DNA from: Accumulibacter sp.
GTDB lineage: Bacteria; Pseudomonadota; Gammaproteobacteria; Burkholderiales; Rhodocyclaceae
Assembly: GCA_031284185.1 (NCBI GenBank)
Contig: JAITAJ010000131.1
Span: forward strand, 1 to 6,723
Length of the DNA stretch: 6,723 nt
Reading direction: 5' to 3'
The position numbers and the translations under genes were made by a program. This document shows positions 4,872-6,723 of this stretch, piece after piece; position 1 is the first letter of the stretch, and each line of letters begins with the position of its first letter. The notes under the pieces were generated by a model. The model had not been told where the DNA came from. It worked only from the letters and a program-made list of their open reading frames with translations, and ran no database searches.

Positions 4872-5508
4872 GCCGTTTCTCGTCGCGGGCGTCTGGGCGT
4901 TCGCGGGGGTGGCCGGCGCGGCGCTTTCGGCCACGGATGCCGGAAGCGAAAGGTTCTATTGCTGCACCAACGCCGCCGGCAAGTACATCTGCGGGGACAT
5001 CGTGCCCCCGAGCTGCTATGGGCGCGCCTACCGCGAGCTGGGCGCGAACGGGCGGACCGTCCGTGAAATCGCGGCGCCGCTGACCGCCGAGCAACGCGCC
5101 CAGAGAGCCGCCGAGGAAGAACAGCGCCGGAAGGACGCGGTACTCCAAAAGGAGCAGCAGCGCAAGGATCAAGCCCTGCTGGAGACGTACATCAGCGTGG
5201 ATGACATCGAAGTGATGCGTAAACGCGCGCTCGACGACGTCCACCAGTCGATCCGCAACGCCGAGGATCGAATCGCCGAAATCCAGGCGCTGCGCAAAAA
5301 ATACGAGAACGAGGCCGAGTTCTACCAGAAGAAAGCGCCGCCGCCCGAGATCGAGAAGGGGCTGGCCGACACCGAATTCGAGATCAAGGCGCAGGAAGCG
5401 ATCATCGAGGCGAAAAAGAAGGATTTGACGGCCTTGCAGGGAAAATTCGACGAAGACCGCAGACGCTTTCTCGACCTGCAACACCGCCATATCTTGCCGC
5501 CGCAGTAG
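4852..5508 (+). CDS. Secreted DUF4124-like coiled-coil protein, function unknown
   Basis: Predicted 218 residues from a GTG start. The N-terminus has a signal-peptide shape: a short basic part, a hydrophobic core at about 9-25 (PFLVAGVWAFAGVAGAAL), then small residues with likely cleavage around 23-28. Next is a DUF4124-like module at about 33-75 (FYCCTNAAGKYICGD, PPSCYGRAYRELG) with four cysteines at 37, 38, 47 and 55. From about 78 onward it is Glu/Lys/Arg/Gln-rich and almost certainly a long coiled coil to about 210, broken by KKAPPPEI near 160. This suggests a periplasmic or envelope protein, possibly disulfide-bonded, but no function is known. It overlaps pyrE by 20 bp and converges on gatB. 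My recollection is that homologues occur near gatB in other betaproteobacteria; I could not verify this here. Confidence 0.85.
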   Translation: MFPMHIRPFLVAGVWAFAGVAGAALSATDAGSERFYCCTNAAGKYICGDIVPPSCYGRAYRELGANGRTVREIAAPLTAEQRAQRAAEEEQRRKDAVLQKEQQRKDQALLETYISVDDIEVMRKRALDDVHQSIRNAEDRIAEIQALRKKYENEAEFYQKKAPPPEIEKGLADTEFEIKAQEAIIEAKKKDLTALQGKFDEDRRRFLDLQHRHILPPQ

Positions 5509-5514
5509 CGGCGC

Positions 5515-5542
5515 CGCGAAAGCTCAATCCGCCAGTTTCGCG
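5515..5542. terminator. Inverted repeat between convergent genes, possible shared terminator
   Basis: CGCGAAA (5515-5521) and TTTCGCG (5536-5542) form a perfect 7-bp inverted repeat with a 14-base loop. It spans the 15-bp gap between the DUF4124-like gene and gatB and runs over the gatB stop codon. There is no T run on either strand, so its role as a bidirectional terminator is only a suggestion. Confidence 0.3.
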
Positions 5543-6723
5543 CGCAGCCGCGCATTGACCTGCTGCGGATTGGCCTTGCCCCTGGCGGCCTTCATCGCCT
5601 GCCCGACCAGGGCATTGAACGCCTTCTCCCGCCCGGCCTTGAATTCCGCCACCATCGCCGGATTGTCCGCCAGCACCCGATCGAGCAGCGCCTCGATGGC
5701 GCCGGTGTCGGTAATCTGCCGGAGTCCCTGTTTTTCGATGATCTCGTCGGCGGATCGGCCCTCGCCGTTCCACAAGGCATCGAACACTTTCTTGGCGATA
5801 TTGTTGGAAATGGTGCCGTCGGCGATGCGCGCGACCAATCCGCCGAGCCGGGCCGCATCGACCGGCGATTCGGCAATCTCCCGGCTCTCCCTGTTGAGCC
5901 TTGCCGCGAGGTCCACCATGACCCAGTTGGCGCAGGGCTTGGCCGCGTTCCGGCCAGCCGCGGAAACGGCGGCCTCGAAATAATCCGCCACGTCCAGCGC
6001 CGAAGTCAGCGTCGTCGCGTCGTAGACCGACAGGCCGAACTCGTCCATGAAGCGCCGCTTTCTGGCCGCCGGCAGTTCGGGCAGCGCCGCGCGCGCGCGC
6101 TCGATCCATTCGCGCTCGATGATCAGGGGCCGCAGATCGGGGTCCGGGAAGTAACGGTAATCCTGCGCATCCTCTTTGGAACGCATCGCGCGCGTCTCGC
6201 CGGTTTCGGGGTCGAACAGCACGGTCGCCTGCTCGATGCGCCCGCCGTCCTCGATCGTGGCGATCTGCCACGCCGCTTCGTAATCGATGGCCTGCTGCAA
6301 GAAGCGGAACGAATTGAGGTTCTTGATTTCCCGGCGGGTGCCGAATTCCTTCTGCCCCGCGGGACGCACCGAGACGTTGGCGTCGCAGCGGAAGGAACCC
6401 TCCTGCATGTTGCCGTCGCTGATGCCGATCCAGCGCGCCAGCGCGTGCAGCGCCCGGGCGTAGGACACCGCCTCGGCGGAAGAGCGCATGTCCGGCTCGG
6501 TGACGATTTCGAGCAATGGTGTGCCGGCGCGGTTGAGGTCGATGCCCGACTTGCCGTGGAAATCCTCGTGCAGCGATTTTCCGGCGTCCTCCTCGAGGTG
6601 GGCGCGTGTCAGGTGAACGGTTTTTTCCGCCGCCGCCTCATCCTGCTCCTGCCCGACCGTGATCGCCAGCTCGCCGCCGACGACCACCGGTAGTTCATAC
6701 TGGCTGATCTGGTAGCCCTTGGG
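5524..6723 (-). CDS. gatB: Asp-tRNA(Asn)/Glu-tRNA(Gln) amidotransferase subunit B (5' end missing)
   Basis: Subunit B of GatCAB, which phosphorylates and amidates misacylated Glu-tRNA(Gln) or Asp-tRNA(Asn) using ammonia delivered from GatA. The visible 399 residues run off the right edge. The family is about 480 residues long, so roughly the first 80 are missing. The first visible codons read PKGYQISQYELP, matching the conserved GatB core. Signatures follow: HLTRAHLEEDAGKSLH, DLNRAGTPLLEIVTEPD, GSFRCDANVSVR and REIKNLNSFRF in the kinase-like domain. The helical tail and YqeY-like C-terminal domain, which contacts tRNA, includes DGTISNNIAKKVF. The stop is TGA at 5524-5526. Companion gatA and gatC would be expected upstream, beyond the window. 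The frame is intact throughout. Confidence 0.97.
   Translation of the reverse strand, partial: PKGYQISQYELPVVVGGELAITVGQEQDEAAAEKTVHLTRAHLEEDAGKSLHEDFHGKSGIDLNRAGTPLLEIVTEPDMRSSAEAVSYARALHALARWIGISDGNMQEGSFRCDANVSVRPAGQKEFGTRREIKNLNSFRFLQQAIDYEAAWQIATIEDGGRIEQATVLFDPETGETRAMRSKEDAQDYRYFPDPDLRPLIIEREWIERARAALPELPAARKRRFMDEFGLSVYDATTLTSALDVADYFEAAVSAAGRNAAKPCANWVMVDLAARLNRESREIAESPVDAARLGGLVARIADGTISNNIAKKVFDALWNGEGRSADEIIEKQGLRQITDTGAIEALLDRVLADNPAMVAEFKAGREKAFNALVGQAMKAARGKANPQQVNARLRAKLAD

Noticed and set aside
3615..4934. Long minus-strand open frame of over 400 codons across pyrE and part of the exonuclease gene
   Set aside because: It overlaps two clearly identified genes in other frames and its translation shows no family motifs; open by GC bias.
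5402..6271. Minus-strand open frame overlapping gatB
   Set aside because: Frame-shifted reading of gatB with Gly/Arg-rich noise; gatB itself is intact.

Overview
The window is GC-rich chromosomal DNA, most likely from a betaproteobacterium, plausibly Rhodocyclales or Nitrosomonadales. I base this on the look of the PyrE, GatB and exonuclease III proteins, the pyrE / DUF4124-like / gatB grouping, the yqjD-yqjE-yqjK triplet and a GspC-type secretion protein. The taxonomic call is inference; no rRNA or other marker is present.

Left part (1-1436): a gspC-like type II secretion gene on the minus strand (201-1016) lies between two copies of a repeat family. On its 3' side is a 75-bp direct tandem repeat (1 to about 187, cut by the window edge). 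Each full copy carries GGACAGA/AGACAGA heptamers followed by an AAACCG...CGGTTTTT stem-loop. On its 5' side, the 420 bp between gspC and the next gene hold a related copy (1257-1320), extended by heptamers on its left (1222-1286). A second hairpin follows, then a heptamer array in inverted orientation (1342-1423, eleven full units). Together these make a roughly 200-bp inverted-repeat structure that ends 14 bp before the next start codon.

Centre-left (1437-2189): a plus-strand gene for a SMUG1-type uracil-DNA glycosylase with all the hallmark motifs. It converges on a compact minus-strand operon (3285 down to 2241) of three small envelope/stress proteins: YqjD/ElaB-like (DUF883), YqjE-like (holin-superfamily membrane protein) and YqjK-like. 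Upstream of that operon on the same strand is exonuclease III (3392-4168).

Right part (4169-6723): pyrE (orotate phosphoribosyltransferase) is divergent from exonuclease III. It overlaps by 20 bp a secreted coiled-coil DUF4124-like protein of unknown role. Convergent to these, 15 bp away, is the 3' part of gatB (Asp/Glu-tRNA amidotransferase subunit B), whose 5' end lies beyond the right edge.

Functionally this is mostly housekeeping: pyrimidine synthesis, tRNA-dependent amidation, base-excision repair (uracil glycosylase plus AP endonuclease) and membrane stress proteins. I see no CRISPR array, transposase, tRNA or defence system. The unusual part is the repeat architecture around gspC and in front of the uracil-DNA glycosylase gene.
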